From Mesostigma viride (taxonomy: Eukaryota; Streptophyta; Mesostigmatophyceae; Mesostigmatales; Mesostigmataceae): a DNA stretch of 64,000 bases. The stretch is taken from assembly GCA_009746045.1 (NCBI GenBank), contig RPFO01000231.1:307888-371887 (forward strand). Reading direction: 5' to 3'. The position numbers and the translations under genes are program-made. The notes under the pieces were generated by a model that ran no database searches, was not told where the DNA came from, and saw nothing but the letters and a program-made list of their open reading frames with translations. Below, piece by piece: positions 44,841-56,605 of this stretch. Every line of letters starts with the position of its first letter. Positions within the stretch are counted from its first letter, which is position 1.

Positions 44841-44940
44841 GTACTTTGTCCCAACCCAGGTTCACCCTCGGGTTAGTTAAACCATTTCCCCCTTGCTGAC
44901 CTCCCACACAAGGGTGAGGTCAATTGATAGCTAAAAGACG
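44841..44940 (-). mobile_element. Relic matching the 3' part of the right-edge LTR element
   Basis: About 95 bp resembling 63428-63520: TGTCCCAACCC, CGGGTTAGT-AA, CACACAAGG, AATT-TTGATAGC. This is a fragment of the same element family, next to a tyrosine-recombinase relic. Confidence 0.55.
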
Positions 44941-45004
44941 ACAGATAAAGACTGGAGGACGTCAAAACACGACGCCACCTAGGTGGCGCCGGAAGGCCGC
45001 GGGG

Positions 45005-45202
45005 TCAAAAACCCAGGGCCTGAGCCCAGAGGGCGGGCGGGATGTCCCGCCCCAGGAGGCTGCGGTGGAGGCCACTGTAGTGCGTGACCGAGAGGGCCGA
45101 AGCCCACCGGCCGCGCAGCTGAATGGCCTCCGGCGACTCGCCAGCGAGGGCGTCGTGCGTGGTCCCCCCATGGCGGAGGGTGTGAAAAGAAAACATTCTC
45201 AT
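45005..45202 (-). pseudogene. Tyrosine-recombinase C-terminal relic
   Basis: A - strand frame with FHTLRHGGTTHDALAGES and IQLRGRWASALSVTHYSG. These fit the H-x-L-R-H-G-G-T box, the GRWAS motif and the nucleophile Tyr context seen in tyrosine recombinases of DIRS- or Crypton-type elements. Only the C-terminal end is present, so it is a fossil fragment. Which of the two element types it came from cannot be told. Confidence 0.7.
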
Positions 45203-45644
45203 GCAGTGCCATAAATTGTGCAGAAAAGCAGTTGTGACTAGCCCTACCTATGTAGCCGATTTATGCATTGATCATCCAAAAGCACGGAAGTCAGGTGCGA
45301 CTAAACAAGGGCGCAACCCGACGGGGTATATTACGACCCGATGTATTACAGTAATATCTACGTTTGCAACATGATATGTAGTAGATAAACAGGCAGTTGG
45401 GCGCATGTCAGGGGGAAGTTTACCCTTGACAGATTGCGGGTATTGATACCTAACACATGAGGTGTACCTGACTAGACATTCATATTCTGATTTGGCACGC
45501 CGCAAAGGTGAAAACCATTCATATGGTCTGCTGGTACAGCGCTGGTTGCTTCATCATTGGCTAACTAACGTCCGACTTGAATTGCCTTGCTGCGTGCCTT
45601 CCACCCACCTCACCTGTGTATTATTGTGTTTTGGCCGGGTGCAG

Positions 45645-45728
45645 CCTGTAATGACACCTACGCGGGTGCCCTCAGGGATGACGGATGTTCTGTCAGCTTC
45701 CCCATCTGCATCAACCTTCAATGCAAAC
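45645..45728 (+). CDS. Cys-module exon 3
   Basis: 84 nt, phase 1-1. Acceptor CGGGTGCAG, donor GTGTGTGG. Module C-x12-C-x6-C-x4-C with RDDGC and SFPIC; the usual final Gly is replaced (CK plus a junction Leu). It has NDT near Cys1. Confidence 0.72.
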
Positions 45729-46308
45729 GTGTGTGGACGTTGGTTCTGGCTCTATGCTCATCGTACTCACAGCCTGCCTGTCTGTTCGGTTCTTTGAGCG
45801 CACTACTATTCAATGAGGAGATCGGTCTGAGCATGCTGTTCACGTAGTAAGATTATTGAGAATAAAGTTTCAAGAACAGTGCATAATTGGGCCAGGCACA
45901 CACTTAAGCCAGTGTCTGCCACAAAAGTGCCTAAGCGACAATTGACTTTCAATGATGTAGACAGTTGCCCTTGAAGGCAGTTTAGGCTGCATAGTAGGAG
46001 ATACAGTGTACCAGCCGTCATAGTGGCCTACATGACTACATGACCATATGGTGCATACGCGGCAGGGTGCCACAGGGTGGAGGACGGACTATTGGTGGCT
46101 GTGCCCCACCCATGTATGTAGTTTGTGTGGGTCACTGCATGCTTCCTTTGGTTTATTAACTTATCCCTTTTGCGGGGCCTGCAATGCTGGCCCATGATGT
46201 ACAGTCAGCCGGTGCAGCGCAATGGGCACTGGCTATAGATCTGACTTGATCAAGTCTTGCTGCCTACCACCCATGACTATCTTGTTTCGTTTTCTCTTGG
46301 TCGTGCAG

Positions 46309-46407
46309 TCTGCAATGATAGTGCCAACAATGTCGCAGGCGATATTGATGCTGGATGTACGGCAAGCAACCCCGTCTGCAACACCAACACAAACAATCAA
46401 TGCCTTG
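46309..46407 (+). CDS. Cys-module exon 4
   Basis: 99 nt, phase 1-1. Acceptor GTCGTGCAG, donor GTGCGTGGATGC. Module C-x14-C-x6-C-x7-C with IDAGC and SNPVC, ending CLG. The Asn/Thr-rich loop between Cys3 and Cys4 is three residues longer than usual. Confidence 0.78.
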
Positions 46408-47846
46408 GTGCGTGGATGCCTGCTCTGCTTCATCATGGTTGGGCAGCATTTCTTTTGCACCAAGCCACATGACAGAGGCGTGAAGTTATGAAACTCATGT
46501 TGACCCGGCCACCGCGTGGCTTGCAGCCAACAAGAATTTTTATGGCAGCTTGGCACGGCCACGGTGGCGGCCGACTTCCAAGTCCAAGTTAGGACCCTCC
46601 TTGGTGCAGCAAAGTGATTCCTGGCGTTGATACCACAAGACTAAAGAACGACACAGCGTGGCGCTACGCCAAGCCGGGCCACTGGCCCTTTCTCGCGAGT
46701 GAGCGCAATGATATCTCAGGCGCTATGCCACAGACTGTGTGCACTTCGTCATGTTAGTGAGGCCGTGGCACAAGGGGTGCAGCGCCCAGCATGGGCAACC
46801 CATTGGCGTTGCAGGTGTCAGGGCAATTACTTGGACGCCACCAGCATATTAAGGGCGGAAGGGTGGCTGGAGACTTGTCTATAACTGCCAATCGTGGAGT
46901 CACCTGTACTACATACATGTAGGCCTGGTCAGATTTATGCACGGCCTCTCTGTGGCGGACGGAACTTCCAAAGTAGTCTGGGAATTTGTGGCGTATGGAC
47001 AGCCTTGCCAAACATTGGTGTGATAGTTGATACCACCTCAACTCATGCACCAAACTTTGGTGCCAGTAACTGTACACCGCCACTCTTGCAGCAAAATGCC
47101 ACGTACATACCAAATGAAACACTGTGTTTCAATGGGGCAGACTCTGCCACCGTGGTTTCGTTGTGGTTGCTTACAAGCAGGATTTGGGTCATTTGATTAT
47201 TGCAGTTTACTGTAAAACTGTAGAACAGCAGAACTTGCGTAATCCGTGTCTACTCTGGGCAATCTTTGCGCATCAGGCCTCACCCAACTCCTCAGGTGTG
47301 GCAGACGTCGTAGTGCCCTGCACACATGCGTGGCCGCTGATGTTAGGGTACATACGTGACTTCTGAGCACTACAGGATACATCATTGGAATGACATGCAG
47401 CGAGTCTGCATACTGGCGTAGCTGACTCCGGACTGAGACGCAGGATGCGTTGATCAATATAACAAGGACTGATATATGTGTCTAGCTTCAAATGCCACCA
47501 AGCCTTGTGCTTATCTGGTTTCAACTGTTGTGTGTTTGTGTGTGACCCTTGGACAGGTCTCACATTGCTCTACTAGTATCTACTTAATCTGAGCTAACAG
47601 ATTATACATTAAAAAAGAAAATAGAGCTCGACATGACGAGGAAGAGGTCGATGTATGATACGACATTGGCTGAAGAGCGGTAAAGCAGTTGGGCGCACGA
47701 GGCATGTTGCTACATCAGTAGCGCATGCCTGACAAGGAGCAGCGCTGGATGGGCGGTGCCACTAACTTATGCCCTGTTGTGTATCGTCTTGCTGCCTGCC
47801 ACCTCCTGCACATGATGCATGGTTTGCGTCCTGGCTGGGTTTACAG
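46408..47846. other. Intron between modules 4 and 5
   Basis: A + strand open stretch around 46.9-47.2 kb (with NATYIPNETLCFNGADS) has some protein-like character but no module pattern and no supported splice sites. No other feature is supported. Confidence 0.35.
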
Positions 47847-47930
47847 TCTGCATTGATAATGCCGGCCCCAATGGTGTGGATTCGGGATGTAATGCAACCA
47901 GACCCGTCTGCTCTGCGCAGGCATGTTACG
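47847..47930 (+). CDS. Cys-module exon 5
   Basis: 84 nt, phase 1-1. Acceptor GGGTTTACAG, donor GTGCGTGA. Module C-x12-C-x6-C-x4-C with GVDSGC and TRPVC, ending CYG. It has NAT after Cys2. Confidence 0.78.
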
Positions 47931-48403
47931 GTGCGTGACCTGGATAGTGGTAAATTCGGTTTCATACTGTTCGAAAGCCTGCCTTTCTGGTTGTCTGACT
48001 GTAGCAGTGCCCTTCCAAGTACCTTGAAAGAAACAACTGTTGATTTGTTTTATCATTTAAAAGAAAAAAAATTATTGTCGATTCCCCTGTATTGTGACTC
48101 TTTTCGGTAGAAATAGTAATTAGACTGGATGGGGTCTCTTGTGGCGAATGGTGCAACTCATGGCTGTTTTTAGCCCCTGTCGAGTCAGAGGCCCGGGTGA
48201 CGGGTTACCATGTCAATGGCTGTGATACATGTATTAAGTATGTACTGTACATCATGACATGCAGATATACAACATGTAGAGGCAGCACAGGTTTGTGGAA
48301 TGATTATTCGTGACATACCAGCCAGGTCACTTCCGTTGTTTGTTCGCATCTGATGGTCTAAGGTTTCTAAAGATTCTGCAGTTGTTGTTCTTTGTCATCA
48401 AGT

Positions 48404-49327
48404 TTCGTTTAAGTGGCCAGCCGGAGCGGCTGCTTAGGTTTTAGCGGGCAAGTGTTCGAAGCGCGTCATTGGTGAATTACTGGGGAACTTGGGTTTCCCC
48501 GCGAAACTCCAACCGCACGTTCAGATTTCCAAATCTCAAGTAAAGTTCGGCGCAACTTTCTGAACGGGGGCAGTTGACGAGCAGCATTCCTCCGGACGAA
48601 TGAATTGCGTTCCATACTTGCGCAAAATTTTGAAAGGTAGCTTGCGTGCAGCCCTACTAAAATTTGCGAGGACGTTTAGATTTCCAAATCTCAAGTAAAT
48701 TTCGGCGCAACTTTCTGAACGGGGGCAGTTGACGAGCAGCATTCCTCCGGACGAATGAATTGCGTTCCATACTTGCGCAAAATTTTGAAAGGTAGCTTGC
48801 GTGCAGCCCTACTAAAATTTGCGCGGACGTTCAGATTTCCAAATCTCAAGTAAATTTCGGCGGAACATTCTGAACGGGGGTAGTTGGCGGGCAGCATTCC
48901 TCCGGACGAATGAAATGCGTTCCATACTAGCGCAAAATTTTGAAAGGTAGCTTGCGTGCAGCCCTACTAAAATTTGCGCGAAGTGTGGGAGTGAAAATTC
49001 GTAACGGAAACTTTTTGGTAGTTGCCGTCACTTCCTCTTGTGCAAACGTGTGGGAGTGAAAATTCGTAACGGAAACTTTTTGGTAGTTGCCGTCACTTCA
49101 TTTTGCGCGAGTGTTGGGCTGAAAATTCGTAACGGAAACTTTTTGGTAGTTGGCGTCACTTCCTTTGGTTCGACTGAAAATTCGCTGAAATTCGCTGAAT
49201 TCGTACCGTAGCCTAATTTTTAGTACCTCGAAGTGACGGGGCACCTAAAAATTTGCCCACAAGTACACTTGGCAGCGCGCTCACTGGGAAAAATTGTACA
49301 GCCGCTCCGGCGGGCCACTTGAACGAA
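48404..49327. mobile_element. TIR element of 924 bp with internal tandem repeats
   Basis: 29-bp inverted ends with two mismatches (48404-48432 and 49299-49327), starting TTCGTTTAAGTGGCC. Inside are three copies of a 155-bp unit starting at 48518, 48673 and 48828, then three copies of a ~64-bp unit (TGAAAATTCGTAACGGAAAC) from ~48983. No transposase is present. It is a non-autonomous element whose interior expanded by tandem duplication. No target duplication is clear. It lies in the intron after module 5. Confidence 0.8.
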
Positions 49328-50413
49328 TTGTAATGTTGAACATAGTTTCTTTGCAGCGAGGCAAAAGGATAGCCCCTATAATACAGTGATGTGAAGGTTT
49401 TAGTGTTTAACGAGACGGACATATTGAGGCCTTGGACGGATCTATGTTGGCGAACTTGGATGTTGTCAATTTTCTAACCAGTTTTGCTTTATGTGAGCTA
49501 CTTTTTGTTATGATCTTGCCACGCATTTTCTGTTGTTGTGCATGGTCCAGTGTCGACCCTGGGTATGCCCCTCAGAATCGTCAGGCCTGGGATCTCGAGG
49601 CCTTTATAAAGTCCTCTCCCAAACTTAATATTCTCCCAAACCCACCTATCAGGCGGCGCTGCACCATCCGCTTTGTGTCAGCCTACTTGTTGTGTCGATA
49701 CAAGGATGTAGATCGCACCCACAGTTGGGCCTGCACCATGATGCAGAGAGATTCCTCTGTGGCGTGCCCACTTGAGTCAGTGAGAGAAGCTAGGGCGTCC
49801 TCCCTCGTTTAAGGGGTTGAATGTTACTTTTTTGGTAGCACGTGACGCGGTCACATGCTTTAATTTTGAATTTTTAATGTTGGTGCTAAATGCTATGGCA
49901 TGTGTAGAGATTTTCTAGACCTGAGCATTAACTTTCCTGCGCATTACAGTATGTGACCTAAGACTGGCCCGGCATTTTAACTTAGCGCGCCGGCCAATGG
50001 AACACCAGTATTTTTGTCGTTTGCCTTGACGAAAAAATGTGTGACGGACAACTTGGTTTCCGGGGCACTAGGCCGCATGCCACGAAAGAGACAATAGCAA
50101 ACACACCAAGCTATAAAGGCCGGCCTCTTTCCTTTTCCCACCCAGTCTCTCCGTGCATTTCCGTCAGGGCCGGGAGAGGCTGACCTTTTGACAGGTTAGA
50201 TCTAATAGCATTCCCCAATAGCATACTTGGTGGCCGGGATGTGGTCTGCCTTTTGTATATGTTCCCCTGATTGTTCCAGACATATTCGTCGACTTACATA
50301 GTTGTTGTCTGGGTGAATACCATGGAGTTTCGAGGCTAATAAAATGCTCTATCTTGTTGCTGCCTGATGCATGCCCTTGCTGTTGTGCGTGCTGGCTACA
50401 TGCGTGGGCCCAG
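49328..50413. other. Intron between modules 5 and 6, with an odd open stretch
   Basis: A + strand frame (49432-49812) encodes PGYAPQNRQAWDLEAFIKSS and an Arg/Cys-rich part of unknown origin. The sequence before its likely acceptor (GTTGTTGTGCATGGTCCAG at ~49550) resembles the upstream flank of module exons, but no module follows. CTATAAAGG at ~50112 is a TATA-like box without an assigned gene. Confidence 0.35.
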
Positions 50414-50497
50414 TTTGCCTAAATGACGCCGGCGGCAATGCGCGGGATTCTGGATGTTCTCTTGACGCCCCTATCTGCGTCTCCGACTCCTGCCATG
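50414..50497 (+). CDS. Cys-module exon 6
   Basis: 84 nt, phase 1-1. Acceptor GTGGGCCCAG, donor GTGTGTGGATGC. Module C-x12-C-x6-C-x4-C with ARDSGC and DAPIC, ending CHG. The upstream intron flank (GCCCTTGCTGTTGTGCGTGC) is of the shared type. Confidence 0.8.
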
Positions 50498-50880
50498 GTG
50501 TGTGGATGCAGAAACAAATCCCCGGTCCGCAGGACATTTTTCGGATGCATATGCGTAGGTTGTGGCAGCGTATTCCATGTGTGATAATTTCAGACTTTCA
50601 CTCTAGTACAAATGGAAATCGCAGAAAGGTTATGCTCTGATTGATGATGCTTGACAATGTGGTATAAGAACACTACCGTATGTTATAGTGTTGTATTATT
50701 AGAAGGTCTTGTACTTGATATATTGGTAAGAAACTCGCTGTCACGCCTTTGGTAATGATGACTAGACGCCCAGGCTAGACCACGTTGGGAACATGACCTG
50801 ATCATGGTTGGTAGCGCCTCCATCTGGCAGGCCGGCAGGTACGGCAACTTGCAAAATCATTTACGGGTGTTTGGAATATT

Positions 50881-51415
50881 ACAATAAGTGGAAGCATACA
50901 TGTGACACTAATTGACATGCCCGGAGGCACGCCGTTCAAGGCCCTTCATGAAGTACGTTGCCCTAGAGGCAACCAAGACACGGGTGGGTGGGTGGGGAGC
51001 AAAGAAAGAGGCCGACAAAACCAGCCAGAGCGGCTTTTAGTCGCAAAACCTCCCTTATCCCTAGCTAACTGACGTCATTAAACCCTTATGTTTAGTGGAT
51101 GCTAGTAAGACGCTAACCGTACAAACCGGGGGTAGAATATCCCGAATCTGCACGGCTAGTATTAAATAATGCGTAGGTTGTTCTTTTCAGGGGCACTGCA
51201 CCTCACGCCCCGTTCCGCCCGGGTATAATCAACCCAAGCGCGGAACGCACATTTTATTTAATTCATTTTTCAACCATGCACTATATTGCATCTACTAATC
51301 ACAAAAGCTCTAGCCAAACAGCTACGAGTAAACACTACGACCTATAAGCCGCTCATCCAGCGGCCTCTTGTTCCCGCATTCACGTATAGAAGAAACTCCG
51401 TTCAAAGAACCCCGA
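50881..51415. repeat. Duplicated block, left copy (83 bp + 419 bp)
   Basis: 50881-50963 recurs at 51461-51543, and 50997-51415 recurs at 52382-52800. Both pairs appear identical by eye. In the left copy the two parts are 33 bp apart. On the - strand the larger part contains a possible polyadenylation signal (AATTAAATAAAATG) and a short open C-terminal frame ending LDERLIGRSVYS. Confidence 0.88.
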
Positions 51416-51460
51416 TTCATGTCCCACGTAGCTCCCACAAAAACCAGCATCTTCATTAAA

Positions 51461-52800
51461 ACAATAAGTGGAAGCATACATGTGACACTAATTGACATGC
51501 CCGGAGGCACGCCGTTCAAGGCCCTTCATGAAGTACGTTGCCCAATCACCCCCGCCCTGGCTTTCCCGCTTGAAGCCGCACTCCACCTTGCTCGTTGTCA
51601 CAAGTGACCGCCCTGCCGCAAAACGGGAGCCCCCCCACATCGGGAGGCGTGTGCCCGGCGGCTGTGGATGCATGGCCAGGCCCAAAAAGGCCCAGCGCAT
51701 TTGCACTGCGATTGCGCACGGCCAGCCTATCATGACCCCTCTCGGGGCCCCGAGTCGGTACCGCTATGGCCGTCTCCCCATAGACCCGGGGTGCTTCGAG
51801 AAAAAACGTGGACCTAGCCCAGGCCCCGCCAGCCCGGATGCCCGAGGCCACAGCCCCAGGCACCTGGCTGAACGAGAGTCCGTTCAGCCAAGACCGCATT
51901 CCCCCCCGAGGTTTCTATGCGTGGGGAAAAAATTTCTAGCTTAGGCGCTTTTCCCATCGCCGTCCCCAGCCCCAACCACCCCCCCTCGGCGGAACCCAAT
52001 TGCAAAGTTTGCTGGCCAGCAGCAATTTCCGAAGAAAAAGCCGCAGGCCGCGGACCGAGACACGGGTCGCCAGTGCCAGCCATCCGGCTCCAACCCGGGG
52101 TGCAAGCATCCCCAGGTACGGAGCACCAGCTCGCGCACTGGGCCGACCAAGCGACAGTTGAGCACCTGTCACGGCATCCGGCCCACCAAAGACCCCAAGC
52201 TGGGGAAAAGGTGCGGACCGGAGGTAATCATTTTCTTTTCTTTTAGTTAACCGAGCGAGGAACTACGCCTGGCCAGTTAACAACTGGAAGTCTCACCACT
52301 GGCCAAGTGGCCAGTGCAACCAGTGCTTTTGGGATTTTGCTCCGCAGCACCCATAGCTGCGGCTGCCGCCGCAACGACAACGAGCAAAGAAAGAGGCCGA
52401 CAAAACCAGCCAGAGCGGCTTTTAGTCGCAAAACCTCCCTTATCCCTAGCTAACTGACGTCATTAAACCCTTATGTTTAGTGGATGCTAGTAAGACGCTA
52501 ACCGTACAAACCGGGGGTAGAATATCCCGAATCTGCACGGCTAGTATTAAATAATGCGTAGGTTGTTCTTTTCAGGGGCACTGCACCTCACGCCCCGTTC
52601 CGCCCGGGTATAATCAACCCAAGCGCGGAACGCACATTTTATTTAATTCATTTTTCAACCATGCACTATATTGCATCTACTAATCACAAAAGCTCTAGCC
52701 AAACAGCTACGAGTAAACACTACGACCTATAAGCCGCTCATCCAGCGGCCTCTTGTTCCCGCATTCACGTATAGAAGAAACTCCGTTCAAAGAACCCCGA
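51461..52800. repeat. Duplicated block, right copy with an 838-bp spacer
   Basis: The same two parts as the left copy, but separated by 838 bp (51544-52381) of GC-rich sequence with long - strand open frames I cannot assign. A 45-bp gap separates the two copies. Near-identity implies a very recent tandem duplication, or two haplotypes joined head to tail in the assembly. Confidence 0.85.
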
Positions 52801-54074
52801 ATCCACCTGCCCACCATGCATCCCAGCCTTAGATATTTCTTGTTGGATTTATTCCTTATGGACTGGGAATCTGATAGCTTTGCTAAGCTAGATGGATTGG
52901 GCTCAATGACCTCAGTGATCAGCATTCATGTGCCATAGTCCTATACTGGGACAAGGATGACTTGTACCCTGAGTTAGCCTAGTAGCATCACGTGTTTGCT
53001 TGACAAGTGGTACACTTGTTTGATGATAAGTGGTGCTATGTCCTAGTGTTTGGTCCATGAGCTGACATGTGTTGGCAGCTCATGATGACAAATGTACATA
53101 ATGGCGTGCATGATGACAACTGGGTTGACTCATTGCATGACAGTTGTCACTCCAAGGAGAAGAGATGTGTCACTTTATCGATCATGTTATGTGGCAAATT
53201 ATTACGTAGACACTTGGCATCTAGCTATTATGCCAGTGCATTGGATCATGTCTAGAATGTTGAGGCATGCCCTAAGAATATACCAGGAATATTCCTGGAA
53301 TATACCGAGATTATGCTGGGAATATGCTAGGATGTTTCTAAAAGCTTCTGTGATGATGTCATCACTGATGTCATCTTTCCTACCCTAAAAGGTATACAGG
53401 AAACTGCCCCATAAGGGCAGGTACCTCCATTCAACCTCCACTCAAGCTCTTTTCCAACAATTCTATTCGTAATAAAGCCATTTATTCTTCCATGTATATT
53501 GTCTTTGACCTCACTTCCTTTCAGCACCTGCAAGGTGTGTGGGTAGCAAGGCCAAGCACAAGGCATTGTGTAAAACCCATTAGTACTAGTCTCCTCCACA
53601 ATTCAAACAATGGGTAAAGCTGGGCATGTGTCATCACCACGCAACAAGTCATCTCGGTTCATACGCTAACATCATGGGCTCCCGTATTGGGGGTGAAGAA
53701 GGTACTCTGGCTAGAACTTACAGGTTGATTCTGCCCACTTAAACTAGTGGCATCGCAGGTATTAATGGATGCGACACAGAGCTAAGGAAGTACCATGATT
53801 TGCTCGATTTCAAATTTGGGACTGTTACATGATGTAGTGCCGCCAAACCATACGTAAATATCTATCTCACACCAAACTATTATAGGCCATAAAACATCAT
53901 AGTGACCTGCAAAGCATCTTTTCTACGAAGGTGCGAACTACGTCGATGATGATTCCAACTTTTGCCGACAGGCAATAAAATGCATGACCCTGCATGGGCG
54001 CTGACATCCACGTCTGCCTTGGACCGTCCAAGCTGCTAACACCCATGCTTGTTGTGTTGTTGTGCGTTTTGCAG
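52801..54074. other. Intron stretch before module 7
   Basis: About 1.3 kb without a supported exon. AATAAAG near 53472 and GATGATGTCATCACTGATGTC near 53350 give it an LTR- or UTR-like look, but no partner copy or terminal repeats were found. Confidence 0.35.
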
Positions 54075-54158
54075 TCTGCGTGGATGATGCCCCCGATGAC
54101 GGCCAGGATTTGGGATGTGAACTGAGTGCCCCTATCTGCAACGGCACCGCATGTCTTG
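54075..54158 (+). CDS. Cys-module exon 7
   Basis: 84 nt, phase 1-1. Acceptor GTTTTGCAG, donor GTGCGTGG. Module C-x12-C-x6-C-x4-C starting CVDDAPDDGQDLGC, then SAPIC, ending CLG. NGT lies between Cys3 and Cys4. It is close to module 8, only 277 bp away, suggesting a recent local duplication. Confidence 0.82.
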
Positions 54159-54435
54159 GTGCGTGGTTGCTGGTTCTGGACACTGACCATGCATAACGTT
54201 TGGGAAGCTCCCTGATGCAGTAGGTCCTTAGAAAGCAACTTGACCATGTGCAATTGGCCATTCTTTCTTGTCAGTTACTTTGCCACACGGTATGTCGATC
54301 ATGGCTTGGATTATTGATGAGACATTACTATGTCCATGCACATTGCATGAGGCACTTTGCGGTGCGCTTGCTATAACGGCCACACGGATATTTTTACTGC
54401 CACCCATGCCGTCGCTGTCTGCATGCTCGGTCCAG

Positions 54436-54531
54436 TTTGCGTGGACGACGCCCCGGGCAGCGATCAGGACACGGGATGCACGGAAGCTGACGCCCCCATC
54501 TGCTACGAGAATGCATGTCATGGGATGAACG
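54436..54531 (+). CDS. Cys-module exon 8
   Basis: 96 nt, phase 1-1. Acceptor CTCGGTCCAG, donor GTGCGTGGATGC. Module C-x12-C-x7-C-x4-C starting CVDDAPGSDQDTGC with DAPIC, ending CHGMNG, three residues longer at the end than its neighbours. It is most similar to module 7. Confidence 0.8.
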
Positions 54532-54835
54532 GTGCGTGGATGCTCAGCTTCTGCGAAAACATCTCATACGGCGTGTCAAGTAGGCAACCCCTTACTCCCT
54601 TCTTGTTGTTGTGACTGTATGTCTGGCCTTGTTGTGGGCGGCTTTTATTGTCAGACCCTTCCTTACAGTATGCTTAACCAATAAACAATTAATTGACCAT
54701 GGTCCGCCGATGCTATGCATTTGCATAGCATCCCGCGTCACGTAACCATACCACGTAATTCCGTGACCTCCGCCGTACGTAAGTGACGTAACGTAAATTG
54801 GTCCGGTCCAGGGCAGACCCAACGTGAATGAAAAT

Positions 54836-55570
54836 GTCAAGGTCGGGCAGGTAACTGCGCCATAGCCCAGTAAATACCACGTGCATCATAGAGTTGTCAC
54901 GTGACTTTTGCTAACATTTTTTACCGTTAAGCGCGCATACGATGTATGGCTGTCAACGTGCCATTTTGGTGAAAGTTTTGGGTTCCGCAGCTTGAAATGG
55001 GTCAGATGATGACCCCTGAACGATGATGCGTTATTTTGGTACGTCAAGAATGATCAGATTTACGGAACTGGGAAAATGCGCAGTGGTTATTACCTCTGTA
55101 TTGGTCGTCACCATCAGACGAGAAGTCCTAGTTGGTATCGCCGGTTTCTTTTTGGTTTCTTGGTAGCTTGCGTCTGCCTGGGCCTTCCATTGCTTTACGG
55201 AAGTCCGCTGCAGCATCTGCTGGGAATGTCGACGCGTTAGACGTCATCTTGCATAGATAATCAACATGGTAATGATTATGGATGCATGGATACAGCGGCT
55301 AAGGCCGCCTCTGCCACTAGCATTAGTATCCGTGACGTATGAGGATATCGGCCAGCGGAACCCGGCCAGGTCACGATCGAGGCAGGTACGGAAATTCGGT
55401 TTCGTGTTGTTTGCATGGAAGCTCGTACATTTATACATTTCTCATGGTTGATACATTAGTGGTAATTGCAACAGCTTTCCATGCCTGCTCAAGGAGGTGT
55501 TTTCGCCATTATATTGCACATTTTCTGGCATTTCTTGGCGGGATACCGTTCAGTGAGTGCAAGGTGGCGT
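54836..55570 (+). repeat. Intronic segmental duplication, copy B
   Basis: Partner of 43413-44140, same strand. Because both copies lie in introns of the module array, blocks larger than one exon have been duplicated within the gene. Confidence 0.7.
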
Positions 55571-56189
55571 CATACTGTATTTGTATTCTAGCATATTTGG
55601 CAGTCGATTGTGGTCAATTCTATTGCCTCATTGTATGATATGGCATAGTAGGCTGGTTGCGCGCGCGTAAGCCACACACGTAAACGCGGCCATTGTTTGG
55701 GTCAAATGGGCTATCCGGGTGGTTTGACCAAAGGAAAATACCATTGGACTATCAAACTAAATTGTCCAATGTTGGGTTTGTGGTTTCTGACCCTCCCCTG
55801 GAAAAAATGGGGGGATATACTTTTTTTGTGGCACAAAATGATCGTCTTTTGGCTCACTTTTACTTAATTTATCATCCAAAATACTTACTAGACTCATGAT
55901 ATTAGTGCATGTTCTGAAATTGAAGTATAGATACTCCTAGCATCTTGGTTGGGGGTGTTTGGAGTTGTGACCTATGAGTTATGATTTTTTTTTCAGGGGT
56001 CTGAAAGTGCCTAAAATGGCTTGGCGGACCATGGTAATTAATTATTTTGGATTATATTCGGACACGGGGGAATCTTGGGGGTGGGGAACGACCAGGGGGA
56101 AATAGGGGGTCAGCTTCGCACTTCCTGGCTGTCCGTTCTATGTCCTTGAGCTACATACCTTTCAAATAATCGATGGTGGAAGCTGACAG

Positions 56190-56605
56190 CGCATGCACTT
56201 GACACCTGTGGCATGCACTTGACACCTGTGGCGTGCATTTGACACCTGTGGCGTGCATTTGACACCTGTGGCGTGCATTTGACACTTGTGGCGTACACTT
56301 GACACTTGTTCAGCGTGCACTTGACACTTGTTCAGCGTGCACTTGACACCTGTTGTGGCGTGCACTTGACACCTGTGGCGTGCACTTGACACCTGTGGCG
56401 TGCACTTCACACTTATGGCGGGCACTTTACACTTGTAGCGTGCACTTTACACCTGTGGCGTGCACTTGACACTTGTGGCGTGCACTTGACACTTGTGGCG
56501 TGCACTTTACACTTGTGGCGTGCACTTTACACTTGTGGCGTGCACTTTTTACACTTGTGGCGTGCACTTGATACTTGTGGCGTGCACTTGACACTTGTAG
56601 CGTAA
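56190..56605. repeat. ~20-bp minisatellite
   Basis: About 20 copies of GGCGTGCACTTGACACYTGT with occasional longer units. It lies in the intron before module 9. Spacers are not unique, so it is not a CRISPR array. Confidence 0.95.

Noticed and set aside
46894-47196. Possible exon with NATYIPNETLCFNG
   Set aside because: No module pattern, no convincing splice sites and no start context.
52920-53610. Possible solo LTR
   Set aside because: It has an AATAAAG signal and LTR-like composition, but no terminal repeats, target duplication or partner copy was found.
53770-53830. Possible extra Cys-module (GCAGGTATTAATGGATGCGAC)
   Set aside because: Only the Gly-Cys part fits; the third and fourth Cys and a donor are missing.
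56190-56605. CRISPR-like regularly spaced repeat
   Set aside because: It is a plain tandem minisatellite with no unique spacers, in eukaryotic DNA. The same applies to 48518-48982.
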